From: Candidatus Odyssella sp.
GTDB lineage: Bacteria; Pseudomonadota; Alphaproteobacteria; Bin65
Length of the DNA: 34,793 nt
Direction of reading: 5' to 3'
NCBI GenBank assembly: GCA_016792765.1
Contig: JAEULD010000125.1
Span: 1 to 34,793 of the forward strand
Shown here: positions 8,352 to 17,136 of the stretch, one piece after another
How positions within the stretch are numbered: position 1 is the stretch's first letter
How the letters are laid out: every line of letters begins with the position of its first letter
Translations under genes and position numbers: made by a program
Notes under the pieces: generated by a model
What the model was told of the DNA's origin: nothing
Database searches by the model: none
Seen by the model: only the letters and a program-made list of their open reading frames with translations

Positions 8352-9233
8352 CTATCGGTTCAGGCCGGGAGGCGGCGTGCCGCGGCCCGGCGAGCCCACG
8401 CCGGGATAGCAATTGCCGTTCGGCAGCAGCACCGAGCAGCTTCCGCCCGGACCACCCGGTCCGCCGGGCCCGCCCGGACCGCCCGGTCCTCCCGGAGTGC
8501 CGCCCGGCCCGGCGCCCGGCGGCGGCCCGCCGGCGAAATTGCCCGGCTGGAAGTCGGCGCCGAGATGGTCCGGCGGCCCTCCGGCCACGTCGAACAGGCT
8601 GCCGAGCAGCCGCGCGGCGCATTTCGAGTTGCCGCCGCTGAGGCCCGTCATGCCGCACGCATGATCGTTGATCGGCTTCGGCTGCGTCACGGTTCCGCCC
8701 GACAGCACGATGAAGTTGCCCGCGTTGACGATCAGGCAGTTGCCGGGGCTCGCGCAGTATTCGGCCTGGCCCTGGCGGACGATCGCGACGATGATCTCGC
8801 GAATGATCTCGACGTCGACGATCGTTCCGCGCACGCCGATCGTGCCGGCGCGCGTCACGATCTTGTAGTTGTTCGACGGCGAAGAGCCCGACACGAACCG
8901 GAACGCGCCCGACACCGCGCGAACCGCGATCTCGGCGCCGCCCTTGCTCGGATCGTAGACCGCCTTGTCGAGCACGAGCACCGACTCGGCCGCCATCGAC
9001 AGCGTGGTCTCGTCCTTGAACAGGAGCTGCGCCGTGCTGTTGGCGCCGGTGCGAATCTGTTCGTTCTGGGACACGCCGTCGCCGATCTTCAGCGATCGCC
9101 GAACGGCGCCGAGCGAGCCTTGCACCTCGTTCTGCGCCGCCGCCGTGATGCCGATGCGGTCGGCGCCCTGGCCGAACGCAGGCCCCGCGGCCAGCGCGAG
9201 GGCGCATGACAGGAAAGTCGCCGTCGTCCGCAT
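8352..9233 (-). CDS. Secreted FecR-domain protein with C-terminal Gly-Gly-Pro repeat
   Basis: A 293-residue protein with a signal peptide (MRTTATFLSCALALAAGPAFG, cleavage near residue 21). A FecR-like domain covers roughly residues 25-150: IRTGANSTAQLLFKDETTLSM, then VSGAFRFVSG, then TRAGTIGVRGT. A Gly/Pro-rich region follows with six tandem Gly-Gly-Pro-type triplet pairs, and the tail ends with two cysteines. This is the periplasmic or surface FecR-domain type, not the sigma-regulating anti-sigma FecR: there is no N-terminal cytosolic anti-sigma region and no sigma factor gene nearby. The start ATG overlaps the stop of the upstream outer membrane protein gene (TGATG), so the two are translationally coupled. 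The partner suggests a role at the outer membrane; the actual function is unknown. Confidence 0.8.
   Translation of the reverse strand: MRTTATFLSCALALAAGPAFGQGADRIGITAAAQNEVQGSLGAVRRSLKIGDGVSQNEQIRTGANSTAQLLFKDETTLSMAAESVLVLDKAVYDPSKGGAEIAVRAVSGAFRFVSGSSPSNNYKIVTRAGTIGVRGTIVDVEIIREIIVAIVRQGQAEYCASPGNCLIVNAGNFIVLSGGTVTQPKPINDHACGMTGLSGGNSKCAARLLGSLFDVAGGPPDHLGADFQPGNFAGGPPPGAGPGGTPGGPGGPGGPGGPGGPGGSCSVLLPNGNCYPGVGSPGRGTPPPGLNR
8443..8496 (-). repeat. Six tandem 9-bp units encoding Gly-Gly-Pro repeats
   Basis: Six consecutive 9-bp units of the form CCGCCCGGA (plus-strand reading, with small variations) sit in the 3' part of the FecR-domain gene and encode the GGP-type repeat. Each unit keeps the reading frame, so unit gain or loss would change only the length of the flexible segment. 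Confidence 0.85.
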
Positions 9234-10402
9234 CAGAACCTCCATTGGGCCCGCAGGCCCGCGATATGGTTGTTGTAGCGCGCGACGCCGTTGTTCGACG
9301 CGCGATGTTCGAAGTTGTAGCTGGCGGTGATGTCGAGGTGGTCCTGCGCCAGGCCGAAGAAGACCAGCTGCGCGCCGGGCGTGATCACGTGATCGCGCCG
9401 GTTGTTGATCTCGACCGTGAACTGCTCGAAGTAATGGCGGTATTCGTAGGTGCCGTTGACGCCCACCGCGACGTTGTCGCGGATGCGCACGACGTAGTCG
9501 GCACGGATGCCCAACTGATGGAAGCGCGCCGGGAACGGCACGCCGAACGGCTCGACGACCGGGCCCGCGCCGACCACGCCGTTGTAGCGCCAGTAGGGCG
9601 TGACCGAGAGCGAGGCCTCCTTGAGGACCGCCTCGGTGAAGACGAAGCGCGGATACACTTCGACGAACACGCCGTCGCGCGTGGTCAGGTGCCGGCCGAG
9701 ATTCTGATAGCCGCCGCGCACGACGATGCCGCGGAACGGACCGGCGTCGTCGAACTCGAAATTGAGCCCGGCGGTCGGCTCGCCGAAGAACGTCCGGCGC
9801 GCGAGCCACGCATAGGAGAAGCCCGCGAACACGTGCACGCGGCGGTAATTGTCGAACGGAATGACCGGCCCGGTGCGGAAGCCGGCGCTGCCGACGTCGA
9901 GGTCGCGGAATTCGAGGTATTTGGTGGCCACGACGTCGCCTTCGGTCCGCCAGCGGATGCCGAAGATCGGCCGCTCGTCCGCTATGCTGAACCGCGCCGT
10001 CGCCGCGAAGTCGTCGGTCAGCGAGTTCGAGACATTGGCATGGCGCGGATTGGTCTGATAGGCGCCGCCGATCGACAGCGTCGCGCGCAGCGTGCTCGGC
10101 TCGAGCTGGCGCAGCACGCGCGCCCGCCCCGCCGCCGCCTCGGCATTCGCGGGATCGCGGGCGAGAATGCGTTCGTAGGCGGCGAGCGCCTTGCGCAATT
10201 CGCCGCGTTCGATCGACAGGCGGGCATACCTAAAGTTCGGCCCCGGTGCCGAGGGGTCGAGCAAGACTTCGTCGAAGACCCTGCGGTATTCGGCTTCCGA
10301 CTGGGCGATTGCCGGCGCACCGGCCGTAAAGGCCGCCGCCACGCAGACGGCGCCCGCCATCCAGGAACTCACGCGCCCCAATTTTTTCCCCCGGCTCTTC
10401 AC
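9233..10402 (-). CDS. Outer membrane beta-barrel protein with N-terminal TPR
   Basis: A 389-residue predicted outer membrane protein. A basic n-region and hydrophobic core (WMAGAVCVAAAFTAGAPAIA) form a signal peptide ending near residue 34. About residues 36-100 hold a TPR-like helical pair (ARLSIERGELRKALAAYERIL, then DPANAEAAAGRARVL). From about residue 105 the sequence alternates in the manner of beta strands and ends in ...LRAQWRF with the C-terminal Phe typical of BAM substrates. This layout recalls the TPR plus barrel of the Slam/DUF560 family, but I cannot confirm membership. The start is GTG at 10402; an internal ATG at 10360 would lose the basic n-region. Its TGA overlaps the ATG of the FecR-domain gene, so the two form an operon. 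Confidence 0.75.
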   Translation of the reverse strand: MKSRGKKLGRVSSWMAGAVCVAAAFTAGAPAIAQSEAEYRRVFDEVLLDPSAPGPNFRYARLSIERGELRKALAAYERILARDPANAEAAAGRARVLRQLEPSTLRATLSIGGAYQTNPRHANVSNSLTDDFAATARFSIADERPIFGIRWRTEGDVVATKYLEFRDLDVGSAGFRTGPVIPFDNYRRVHVFAGFSYAWLARRTFFGEPTAGLNFEFDDAGPFRGIVVRGGYQNLGRHLTTRDGVFVEVYPRFVFTEAVLKEASLSVTPYWRYNGVVGAGPVVEPFGVPFPARFHQLGIRADYVVRIRDNVAVGVNGTYEYRHYFEQFTVEINNRRDHVITPGAQLVFFGLAQDHLDITASYNFEHRASNNGVARYNNHIAGLRAQWRF

Positions 10403-10625
10403 GTCGCGATCAACGGTTTCTTAGTGATATGTCTCAGCAAAAAGAAAGGCTAGAGGGTAATTATGGTTTAAATCCAGTTTGTCTCCGGGCCGAGCCGCCC
10501 GAGCATCGCTCGCGACGGGACCGCGATATTCGCCATTCCCCGGACCGCTTCGTCATTCGCCATAAGGCGAGCCGCTTCGATCCGGCGCGCAGCCGCGGCC
10601 ATCGCCGGGCTCGTCCCCGCGCCGC
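10403..10625. other. Intergenic region upstream of the OMP-FecR operon
   Basis: This 223-base stretch has a locally AT-rich patch at about 10420-10480 in otherwise GC-rich sequence, as expected for the promoter of the minus-strand OMP-FecR operon. A CATAAT hexamer reads on the minus strand at 10465-10460, but no convincing -35 sits at the right distance. The remaining ~145 bases lie downstream of the nucleotidyltransferase stop, and I see no gene in them. Confidence 0.4.
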
Positions 10626-11393
10626 TCACCCTGCCCCGGCCGCCGTCGCGGCCATTTCGGTCAGTCGCGGCACGACGCGTTTTCGCGCCCGGGCCACGTC
10701 GAGCGGAAAATCGATCTCGGCCCAGGGCAACCCGGTGATGTCCTCGTAGCCGAACACGTCGGGCCCGCTCGCGAGGATGAGGTCGCGAAGCGGCTCCTCG
10801 TATTCCTGGTCGTGGCGCCCGCTCGCGACATATTCGGCGGCACCGGTCAGCAGCGCCGCGCCGATCCCGGCCGAAAGGCGGAAAAAGCCGACGGATTCCC
10901 CGTGAAATTCGTGATCGATCGTCGGCCTCTTGTGGAAGTCGACGATACGGTTCGCCGCGATACACAGCTTGACCGGCTCCTCGCCGGGCTCGATGTTCCG
11001 GTCCATCAACAGGCAGTTGGCCCGGTGCGACTGCGTCAGCCGCTGCATCAGGCGCCAGTCGTAGAGCACGTCGCCGTCCATCAGCAGCGTCGAGCGCTCG
11101 CCGGCAAATGCCGCCGCGGCCGACCACAGCGAGACGACGCTGCCCTCGGCATAACGCGGATTCTCGATCAGCTGCACCTGCCCGGCGCGTCCGATCCGCT
11201 TGATTTCGTCGTGCACCGACTCCGCCCGATAGCCGACCACCATCGCGATGCTCCCGATGCCGCAATGCTCGAGTATCTCGATGTGCCGCTGGAGCAGGGT
11301 TCGTCCGCCGAACCGCAGAAGGATTTTCGGCCGTTCGTCGCCGGCACTCCCCAGCCGGCGGCCGCGTCCGGCCGCCAGGATCACCGCTTTCAT
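10626..11393 (-). CDS. Sugar/choline-phosphate-type nucleotidyltransferase
   Basis: A 255-residue NTP_transferase-fold protein. The N-terminal nucleotide-binding signature MKAVILAAGRGRRLGS is intact, with a downstream PK (residues 22-23). LLMDGDVLYD (near residue 102) supplies a metal-binding Asp, and a second acidic block lies near residue 230 (ITGLPWAEIDFPLD). The overall pattern resembles phosphocholine cytidylyltransferase LicC and phosphonate cytidylyltransferase PntC more than glucose-1-phosphate enzymes. A likely reaction is transfer of CMP from CTP to a phosphorylated alcohol. Its upstream neighbour on the same strand encodes a CDP-alcohol phosphatidyltransferase, which could use such a product. 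The substrate (inositol phosphate, phosphocholine, phosphonate or other) cannot be read from the sequence. Confidence 0.8.
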   Translation of the reverse strand: MKAVILAAGRGRRLGSAGDERPKILLRFGGRTLLQRHIEILEHCGIGSIAMVVGYRAESVHDEIKRIGRAGQVQLIENPRYAEGSVVSLWSAAAAFAGERSTLLMDGDVLYDWRLMQRLTQSHRANCLLMDRNIEPGEEPVKLCIAANRIVDFHKRPTIDHEFHGESVGFFRLSAGIGAALLTGAAEYVASGRHDQEYEEPLRDLILASGPDVFGYEDITGLPWAEIDFPLDVARARKRVVPRLTEMAATAAGAG

Positions 11394-11545
11394 GAGGCCG
11401 CGTCTCCCCTCTGCCCGGCGGCCGATCGCGTCGGAGGACGCGGCTGGCGGTACGAGCGCGATTGCATCGGTCTTGCGGTTCGGCCCCCGTTCCGTCCCGC
11501 TCTCTCGCTCTTACGCACGAACATCGCCTCGTCGCCCCTGCCCGC

Positions 11546-12745
11546 TCACGCCGGCGCGCTCCGCACGAGGCGGCTTTCCTGCGCCGCCACGACGAGCAGC
11601 ATCGCGAAGAAGATCGGCGCGCCGATCGACGCGAGCGCGAGGAACCAGGCGGCCTTGCCGAAGAGCGAGAGCGCCAGCACGAGATAGATGAAATCGCGCC
11701 GCGAGAGCGAATCGAGCATGCTCACGAGCCGGCTCTTGCGCTCGCGGGCGACCGAGACGTAGAGCGGGCCTTCGCCCTGCTTGGGGCGCATCACGCGCCA
11801 ATAGACGAAGCTCGCCGAGCCGAGGGCGCCGAGAACGGCGGCGGCGCCGACCCCCAGCGGCCACGCCGCGCCCGCCGCGCGGCTCCAGCCGAGGGCCATG
11901 CAGGCGAAGATCGCGGCATGCACGACATTGTCGCCCCAGAAATCGAGTATGCCGCCCCAGCGCGATTCCTGATAGCGCAGCCGCGCGAGCTCGCCGTCGC
12001 AGCCGTCGAGGATCGCGTGCGTCAGGAAGAGCAGCGCGCCGATGGTCTGCCAGAGCGGCGCCGGCGAAAGAAAGAACGGCGCTGCGGCGAGGCCGACCGC
12101 GGCCGAGACCAGCGTCATCTGATTGGGCGTGATCGGCGTCCGCGCGAGGCGGCGCGAGAGTCTGCGCGAGATCGGCCGTTCGAAGTTGCGCTCCATGAAT
12201 CCGTCGCTGCCCTTGCCGAGGGAGCGCGTCAGGCGGCGCTCGGCGGCGGCGAGATCGGACTTGCCGGCGATGCGGAGCGGCGCATGCGCCGACCGAGCCG
12301 GGCTGCCCGGCCCGGCCGAAAGGATGCCGGACCAAGGCACGTCGCGGCCGCAGACGACGATGCCGGCGCCGAGCTCCACGCTCCCGCCGCGCTCGACCGC
12401 GACGCCGGCCGCCTCCTCGAGCCAGCCGCGCTCGCCGACCACGAGGCCGGGCGCGCAAACCGTGCGCGCGCCGCCCCGCGCATCCGCCGGCGCGGAGTCG
12501 CCGACATCGACGCCGGGCGTGCGGGAAAGCAGCGTGCGATAGCGCTCCGCCTCCTCGGTCCGCGTCAGCACATAGACGCTGCCGTAGCCGATGCGGCGCG
12601 CGGCGCGCGCCGTGCGCTCGACGAGGCTCAAGCCGAGCATGCGTTGCGTGGGCTGGATGCCGTCGTCGGTGCCGGCCCGGGCGTCGATGACCAGCCGCGG
12701 CGCGATCGGCGTCGGCGCGTCGGAAGCGTCCGATTTTGTCAGCAT
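11546..12745 (-). CDS. CDP-alcohol phosphatidyltransferase with N-terminal NTase-like domain
   Basis: A 399-residue membrane enzyme. The C-terminal half carries a perfect CDP-alcohol phosphatidyltransferase motif: D250-G251, A254-R255, G264, D268 and D272, matching DGxxAR-x8-G-x3-D-x3-D. It is followed by several hydrophobic helices. It is preceded by RPISRRLSRRLARTPITPNQMTL, typical of the di-myo-inositol-phosphate synthase-like branch. Residues 15-150 look like a degenerate nucleotidyltransferase domain (LGLSLVERTARAARRIG, then VYVLTRTEEA) without the GxGxR loop, so it is probably not catalytic. The family transfers a phospho-alcohol headgroup from a CDP-activated donor. The separate intact nucleotidyltransferase downstream could make that donor. 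The start at 12745 is the best ATG, although its ribosome binding site is weak. It is divergent from the flippase-like gene. Confidence 0.82.
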   Translation of the reverse strand: MLTKSDASDAPTPIAPRLVIDARAGTDDGIQPTQRMLGLSLVERTARAARRIGYGSVYVLTRTEEAERYRTLLSRTPGVDVGDSAPADARGGARTVCAPGLVVGERGWLEEAAGVAVERGGSVELGAGIVVCGRDVPWSGILSAGPGSPARSAHAPLRIAGKSDLAAAERRLTRSLGKGSDGFMERNFERPISRRLSRRLARTPITPNQMTLVSAAVGLAAAPFFLSPAPLWQTIGALLFLTHAILDGCDGELARLRYQESRWGGILDFWGDNVVHAAIFACMALGWSRAAGAAWPLGVGAAAVLGALGSASFVYWRVMRPKQGEGPLYVSVARERKSRLVSMLDSLSRRDFIYLVLALSLFGKAAWFLALASIGAPIFFAMLLVVAAQESRLVRSAPA

Positions 12746-12798
12746 GCCGCGGAAATTGACCTCGAATCCCCCGGACCATAGAAGAGTGACAACGGCGT

Positions 12799-12804
12799 TA
12801 CAAT
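12799..12804 (+). promoter_or_regulatory. Candidate -10 element for the flippase-like gene
   Basis: TACAAT matches the -10 consensus in 5 of 6 bases and lies 25 bases before a strong Shine-Dalgarno sequence (GGGAAGGAAG, 12826-12835). No good -35 is visible at 16-18 bases upstream. It lies in the divergent gap between the CDP-alcohol transferase and the flippase-like gene. Confidence 0.3.
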
Positions 12805-12841
12805 CGCGAACGGCCGGATCCGGCCGGGAAGGAAGCGCGTC

Positions 12842-13837
12842 ATCAGGCTCGCCCTGTCTCTCGCCGGTCTGCTCGGGCTCGCGCTGGCCACCTTTCTCGT
12901 CGCCGATCACGGCGCTGCGGCGATCCTCGCGGCGATGATGGCGATCGGCTGGGGCCTCGCCGCGGTGACCGCCTTCCACCTCGCGCCGATGATGCTCGCC
13001 AATCTCTCGTGGCGCGAGCTGCTGCCGCGCGAGGGCCGCCCGGGCGCCCTGGCACTGCTCTGGATCCGCTGGATCCGCGAAAGCGTCAACACGCTGCTGC
13101 CGGTGGCGCAGCTCGGCGGCGACCTCGTCTGTGCGCGCCTCGTCTATCTCCGGGGCGTGCCCGCGGTGTCGGCGATCGGGAGCATGGTCGTCGACCTCAC
13201 CGTGAGCGTGCTCACCCAGCTCGCGTTCGTGGCGCTCGGCCTCGCGCTGCTGCTCCAGCGCTCGCTCGATCCCGCCGTCGTCGCCGTCGTCTGGAGCGTC
13301 GCCGCCGGCATGGGAATTCTGCTCGCGGCGATGGCGGCGTTCATGCTCGTGCAGCGCATCGGCATGTTCGACATCGCGATCCGCATCGGCGGCGGCCTGC
13401 TCGGCAGCGGCGCGCTCGCCCGCCTCGGCGCGACGGCCGCGGAAATCGACGCCGCGATCCGCGCGCTCTATCGCGACAAGCGGGCGTTCTGGACCGCCAT
13501 GGCCTGGCGCCTCGCCGACTGGATCGCCGGGGCCGGCGAGATCTGGCTCATCATGTATTTTCTCGGCAAGCCCGTGGGCGTCGGCGAGGCGCTGATCCTC
13601 GAGAGCCTCGGCACCGGCGTGCGCTCGGCGGCGTTCCTGGTTCCCGGCGCGATCGGCGTGCTCGAAGCGAGCTTCATCGTCTTCGGCGGCCTGTTCGGCA
13701 TTTCGGCGGCGGATTCGCTGGCGCTCGCGCTCGCCAAGCGCGTACGCGAGCTGCTGCTCGGCCTGCCCGGCCTCCTCGCCTGGCAGCTGGCGGAAGGTCG
13801 CCGCATCTGGCTGCGCCGGCGCGAGCCGCCGGCGTAG
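12842..13837 (+). CDS. Lysylphosphatidylglycerol-synthase-like/UPF0104 membrane protein (flippase-like)
   Basis: A polytopic inner-membrane protein of the UPF0104/LPG-synthase transmembrane family. Members include the flippase half of MprF and HpnL-type hopanoid-associated proteins. About seven to eight hydrophobic segments are visible, with the family-like block SLGTGVRSAAFLVPGAIGVLEASFI near the C-terminus. The start is odd. The first ATG is at 12935, but the family-like first membrane segment (RLALSLAGLLGLALATFLVA) is encoded in frame upstream of it. No ATG, GTG or TTG occurs between the in-frame stop at 12779 and 12935. A strong Shine-Dalgarno (AAGGAAG, 12829-12835) is followed six bases later by ATC at 12842, taken here as a non-canonical start (331 aa). 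Divergent from the CDP-alcohol transferase, it may move the lipid made by that pathway; this is inference. Confidence 0.75.
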   Translation: MRLALSLAGLLGLALATFLVADHGAAAILAAMMAIGWGLAAVTAFHLAPMMLANLSWRELLPREGRPGALALLWIRWIRESVNTLLPVAQLGGDLVCARLVYLRGVPAVSAIGSMVVDLTVSVLTQLAFVALGLALLLQRSLDPAVVAVVWSVAAGMGILLAAMAAFMLVQRIGMFDIAIRIGGGLLGSGALARLGATAAEIDAAIRALYRDKRAFWTAMAWRLADWIAGAGEIWLIMYFLGKPVGVGEALILESLGTGVRSAAFLVPGAIGVLEASFIVFGGLFGISAADSLALALAKRVRELLLGLPGLLAWQLAEGRRIWLRRREPPA

Positions 13838-13845
13838 CGCGCGGG

Positions 13846-14269
<424 letters not shown>

Positions 14270-14289
<20 letters not shown>

Positions 14290-15475
14290 GGGTCTTCCTC
14301 CATTGAGCGATGACGTCGAGGATCGTGCGGGCGGCGATGCGGCTCGGACGCTCGCCGCCGACCGAGAGCAGCTGGACCGCCTCGCGGATGCCGGCAAGCT
14401 GCTCGGCGCGCGCCGCCGGATCCTTGGCCAGCCGCTCGACGGCGCCGGCGAGCGCGTCCGGCGTCGCGAAGTGCTGGAGATACTCCGGCAGCACCGCGCG
14501 GTCGAGCACGAGGTTCACCGCCGAGACGAAGCGCAGCCACTTGGTTTTCAGCACGAAACGGAACAGCTGCGCCGAGACCGGGTTGACGCGGTACATGACC
14601 ACGGTCGGCAGGCCCGCGAAGCTGGTCTCGGTCGTGACCGTGCCCGACGCGGCGAGCGCCACGTCGGCCGCGGCGAAGGCCGCGTATTTTTCCGCCGGAT
14701 CGCGCAAGACATGGACCGGCACCGCCCAGCGCCGCGCCTCGGCCTCGACCCGCTCCGCCACCGCCGGCACCGTCGGCAGCACGCAGACCAGTCCCGGCAG
14801 CCGGCGCGCCAGCAGCGCGACCGTTTCGCCGAACAGCTCGATATGGCGGCGAATCTCGCCGCGGCGGCTGCCCGGCAGCGCGCACAGCAGCGGCGCGCCG
14901 GGTGCGATGCCGAGGCGCGCGCGCAACGCTGCGCCTTCCGGCGCGAATTCCTCGGCGCGTCCCGCCCGCTCGGCCGCGAGGTGGCCGACGAAGGTGTTCG
15001 GCAGGCCGAAGCGGTCGAAAAAGCGCGCCTCGAACGGGAAGATCGTGAGCAGGTGGGTGAGGTAACGCGCCACGGTGCGCGCGCGCCACGGCTTCCACGC
15101 CCAGACCGTGGGTGCCACGTACTGGACGATCGGGAACGGCGCGCCCTTGAGCTTCTTGCCGATGCGCTTCGAGAACCCCTGCGCGTCGATCGTGACGAGC
15201 GCGTCGGGCCGGCGCGCGCGGATGTCGTCCACGGTCTCGCGGATCCGGGCCAGCAGCTTCGGCAGCTTCGGGACGACCTCGAAGCCCATCAGCGACAGCT
15301 CCGACATCGGGAACAGCGTGACCAGGCCTTCGGCCTGCATGCGGTCGCCGCCGATGCCGGCGAAGCGCACGGCGCCCCCGGTCGCCTCCTTCAGCGCCTG
15401 CATGAGATTGGCGCCGATCTGGTCGCCGGACGGCTCGCCGGCGGTGATGTAGACGAGAGGGCCGGTTGCGCTCAT
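14270..15475 (-). CDS. lpxB: Lipid-A-disaccharide synthase
   Basis: A 401-residue GT19 glycosyltransferase that joins UDP-2,3-diacylglucosamine and lipid X to give the lipid A disaccharide at the inner membrane's cytosolic face. It shows the N-terminal AGEPSGDQIGANLM (residues 11-24), the YVAPTVWAWKPWRA block (near residue 120) and the LPGSRRGEI block (near residue 200). The ATG at 15475 gives the usual N-terminus. It follows lpxI with a 10-base gap and overlaps gloA. The genes lpxA, lpxI and lpxB are consecutive, supplying three consecutive lipid A activities except for LpxC and LpxD. Confidence 0.96.
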
Positions 15476-15485
15476 GGCGCGCGCG

Positions 15486-16379
15486 TCACGACGTTTTTCC
15501 GGCCGGCGCCGCGCCCCGCGGCGCAAGGCCGACGACGAAGACTCCGAGCGCATCGGCGCGGGCCGCGACCTTGGCGCGATCGATGATCAGCGCGCCGCCA
15601 GCCTCCACCGCGATGCCGCGCAGCCCCGCCTTTGCCACCGCCTCCACCGTCTCGACGCCCACGCCGGGCAGATCGATGCGCCGCTCCTGGCCCGGCTTGG
15701 GCGCCTTGACGAGCACGCCGCCCGGTCCCTTGCGTTGCAGCGCGCCGGCGCGCGCGACGAGCGCATCGGTGCCCTCGATCGCTTCGAGGCCGAGCACCAC
15801 GCCCTGCTGCACGACCGCGGCCTGGCCGATGTCGAGCGCGCCGATGGCTTTGGCCGCGTCCATGCCGCGCGCGATGTCGATGCGCGCCTGGCGGTCGGGC
15901 TTGATGCGGCCATAGACGCCTTCCACGGCGAGCAGGTCCTTCACCAGCTCATGGGGGCCGACGACCCTGACGCCTTCCGCCTCGAACTCGCGGACGATTG
16001 CGCGCAGAAGGCCGTCGTCGCCGAGCGCCCGCACCGTCGCCTTGACGATCACCTTGAGCGCGCGCCAGTCCGGCCGCAGCTCCTTGAGCGACGGGCGGCG
16101 CACCTTGCCGACGAAGACGACCTCCTGCGGATCGAACTCGCGCAGGATCTTCTCGCCCTTGGCGGCCGCGCCCATGCGGCACCAGGCATGCGGCACGCCG
16201 GCGAGTGCCGCCGGATCCGCCTGGCCCTCGATCGCCAGGACGAAGAACGGCCGCCCGGCCTCGCGGCAGGCCTGGACGACGATCCCCGGCAGCGCGCCGC
16301 CGCCGGCGATGATCGCAAGCTTAGACAGGGGCTTGCCGGCCGGTGGTGGGAAGGCAGATGCTGCGGCTCGCGTCGGCAC
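15486..16379 (-). CDS. lpxI: UDP-2,3-diacylglucosamine diphosphatase LpxI
   Basis: A protein of about 280-297 residues from the LpxI (formerly DUF1009) family. It hydrolyses UDP-2,3-diacylglucosamine to lipid X and replaces LpxH in alphaproteobacteria. The N-terminal [15 protein letters not shown] loop, the [10 protein letters not shown] region and ...[13 protein letters not shown] are characteristic. The start is uncertain. The only standard in-frame start is GTG at 16379, which overlaps lpxA by 59 bases and adds 17 residues not expected in the family. A CTG at 16328 would begin at [11 protein letters not shown] and overlap lpxA by only 8 bases. I list the GTG start but consider the CTG plausible. 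Confidence 0.92.
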   Translation of the reverse strand: MPTRAAASAFPPPAGKPLSKLAIIAGGGALPGIVVQACREAGRPFFVLAIEGQADPAALAGVPHAWCRMGAAAKGEKILREFDPQEVVFVGKVRRPSLKELRPDWRALKVIVKATVRALGDDGLLRAIVREFEAEGVRVVGPHELVKDLLAVEGVYGRIKPDRQARIDIARGMDAAKAIGALDIGQAAVVQQGVVLGLEAIEGTDALVARAGALQRKGPGGVLVKAPKPGQERRIDLPGVGVETVEAVAKAGLRGIAVEAGGALIIDRAKVAARADALGVFVVGLAPRGAAPAGKTS

Positions 16380-17136
16380 GGATGAAATCGACGATTTCCA
16401 TGACCGCCTCGTTGTCGCGGTACATTTCGGACACGTCGTCCAGCCGCTCTTTTAGCGTGCCCTCTTCCGCGAACAAGAGCCGGTACGCCGTGCGCAGCGT
16501 GTGAATCTGCTCGCGCGGCACGCCGCGCCGCTTCAGGCCGACGAGGTTCAGCCCCGCCAGGCTCGCGCGAGAGTTGTAGAGGGCGTAGGCGTAGCCGAAC
16601 GGAATCACGTCCTCGGCGACGCCGCAGGCGCCCGAGATCATCGTGTAGCGGCCGATGCGCACGAACTGGTGCACCGCGCAGTTGCCGCCGAACACGGCGA
16701 AGTCGCCGACCGCGACGTGGCCGGCCAGCACCGCGTTGTTGGCCATCACCACGTTGTTGCCGACGTGGCAATCGTGCGCGACGTGGCTGTTGACCATGAA
16801 GAAATTGCGGTCGCCCACGCGCGTGACGCCGCCGCCCTGGACGGTGCCGGTGTTCATGGTCACGTGCTCGCGGATCACGTTGTCGGCGCCGATCTCGAGC
16901 CGAGTCGGCTCGCCGGCGTATTTGAGGTGCTGCGGGCCCTGGCCGAGCGAGGCGAACGGATAGACCTTCGTGCGCGGGCCGATGCGGGTGTGCCCGTCGA
17001 CGACGACGTGCGAGGCGAGCGAAACGCCGTCTTCGAGCACGGCATTCCCGCCGACGATGCAATAGGGGCCGATCGAAACGCCGGCGCCGAGCGTCGCACC
17101 GGCCGCCACGACGGCGGTCGCGTGAATCGCGGTCAT
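16321..17136 (-). CDS. lpxA: UDP-N-acetylglucosamine acyltransferase
   Basis: A 271-residue left-handed beta-helix acyltransferase that catalyses the first step of lipid A synthesis, transfer of 3-hydroxyacyl from ACP to UDP-GlcNAc. Hexapeptide repeats run from about residue 5 to 185 ([20 protein letters not shown] and onward). The [16 protein letters not shown] block near residues 120-135 carries the catalytic His. A helical C-terminal domain follows. The ATG at 17136 overlaps the fabZ stop by one base (TGATG), giving translational coupling. Confidence 0.97.
   Translation of the reverse strand: MTAIHATAVVAAGATLGAGVSIGPYCIVGGNAVLEDGVSLASHVVVDGHTRIGPRTKVYPFASLGQGPQHLKYAGEPTRLEIGADNVIREHVTMNTGTVQGGGVTRVGDRNFFMVNSHVAHDCHVGNNVVMANNAVLAGHVAVGDFAVFGGNCAVHQFVRIGRYTMISGACGVAEDVIPFGYAYALYNSRASLAGLNLVGLKRRGVPREQIHTLRTAYRLLFAEEGTLKERLDDVSEMYRDNEAVMEIVDFIRADASRSICLPTTGRQAPV

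Noticed and set aside
8443-8535. Possible CRISPR-like array
   Set aside because: The units are 9 bp, contiguous, in frame and without spacers, so this is a coding tandem repeat.
8413-8664. Plus-strand ORF with collagen-like Gly-Pro-Pro repeats
   Set aside because: It is the exact antisense of the Gly-Gly-Pro repeat in the FecR-domain gene. It has no ribosome binding site, and the opposite strand has a signal peptide, a recognisable domain and operon coupling.
8352-9233. FecR as an anti-sigma regulator of iron uptake
   Set aside because: The protein begins with a signal peptide, lacks the cytosolic anti-sigma segment, and no ECF sigma factor or TonB receptor gene is nearby.
10468-10625. Possible C-terminal peptide read from the gap after the nucleotidyltransferase
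   Set aside because: It is only the tail of a shadow frame overlapping the nucleotidyltransferase, with no start or ribosome binding site of its own.
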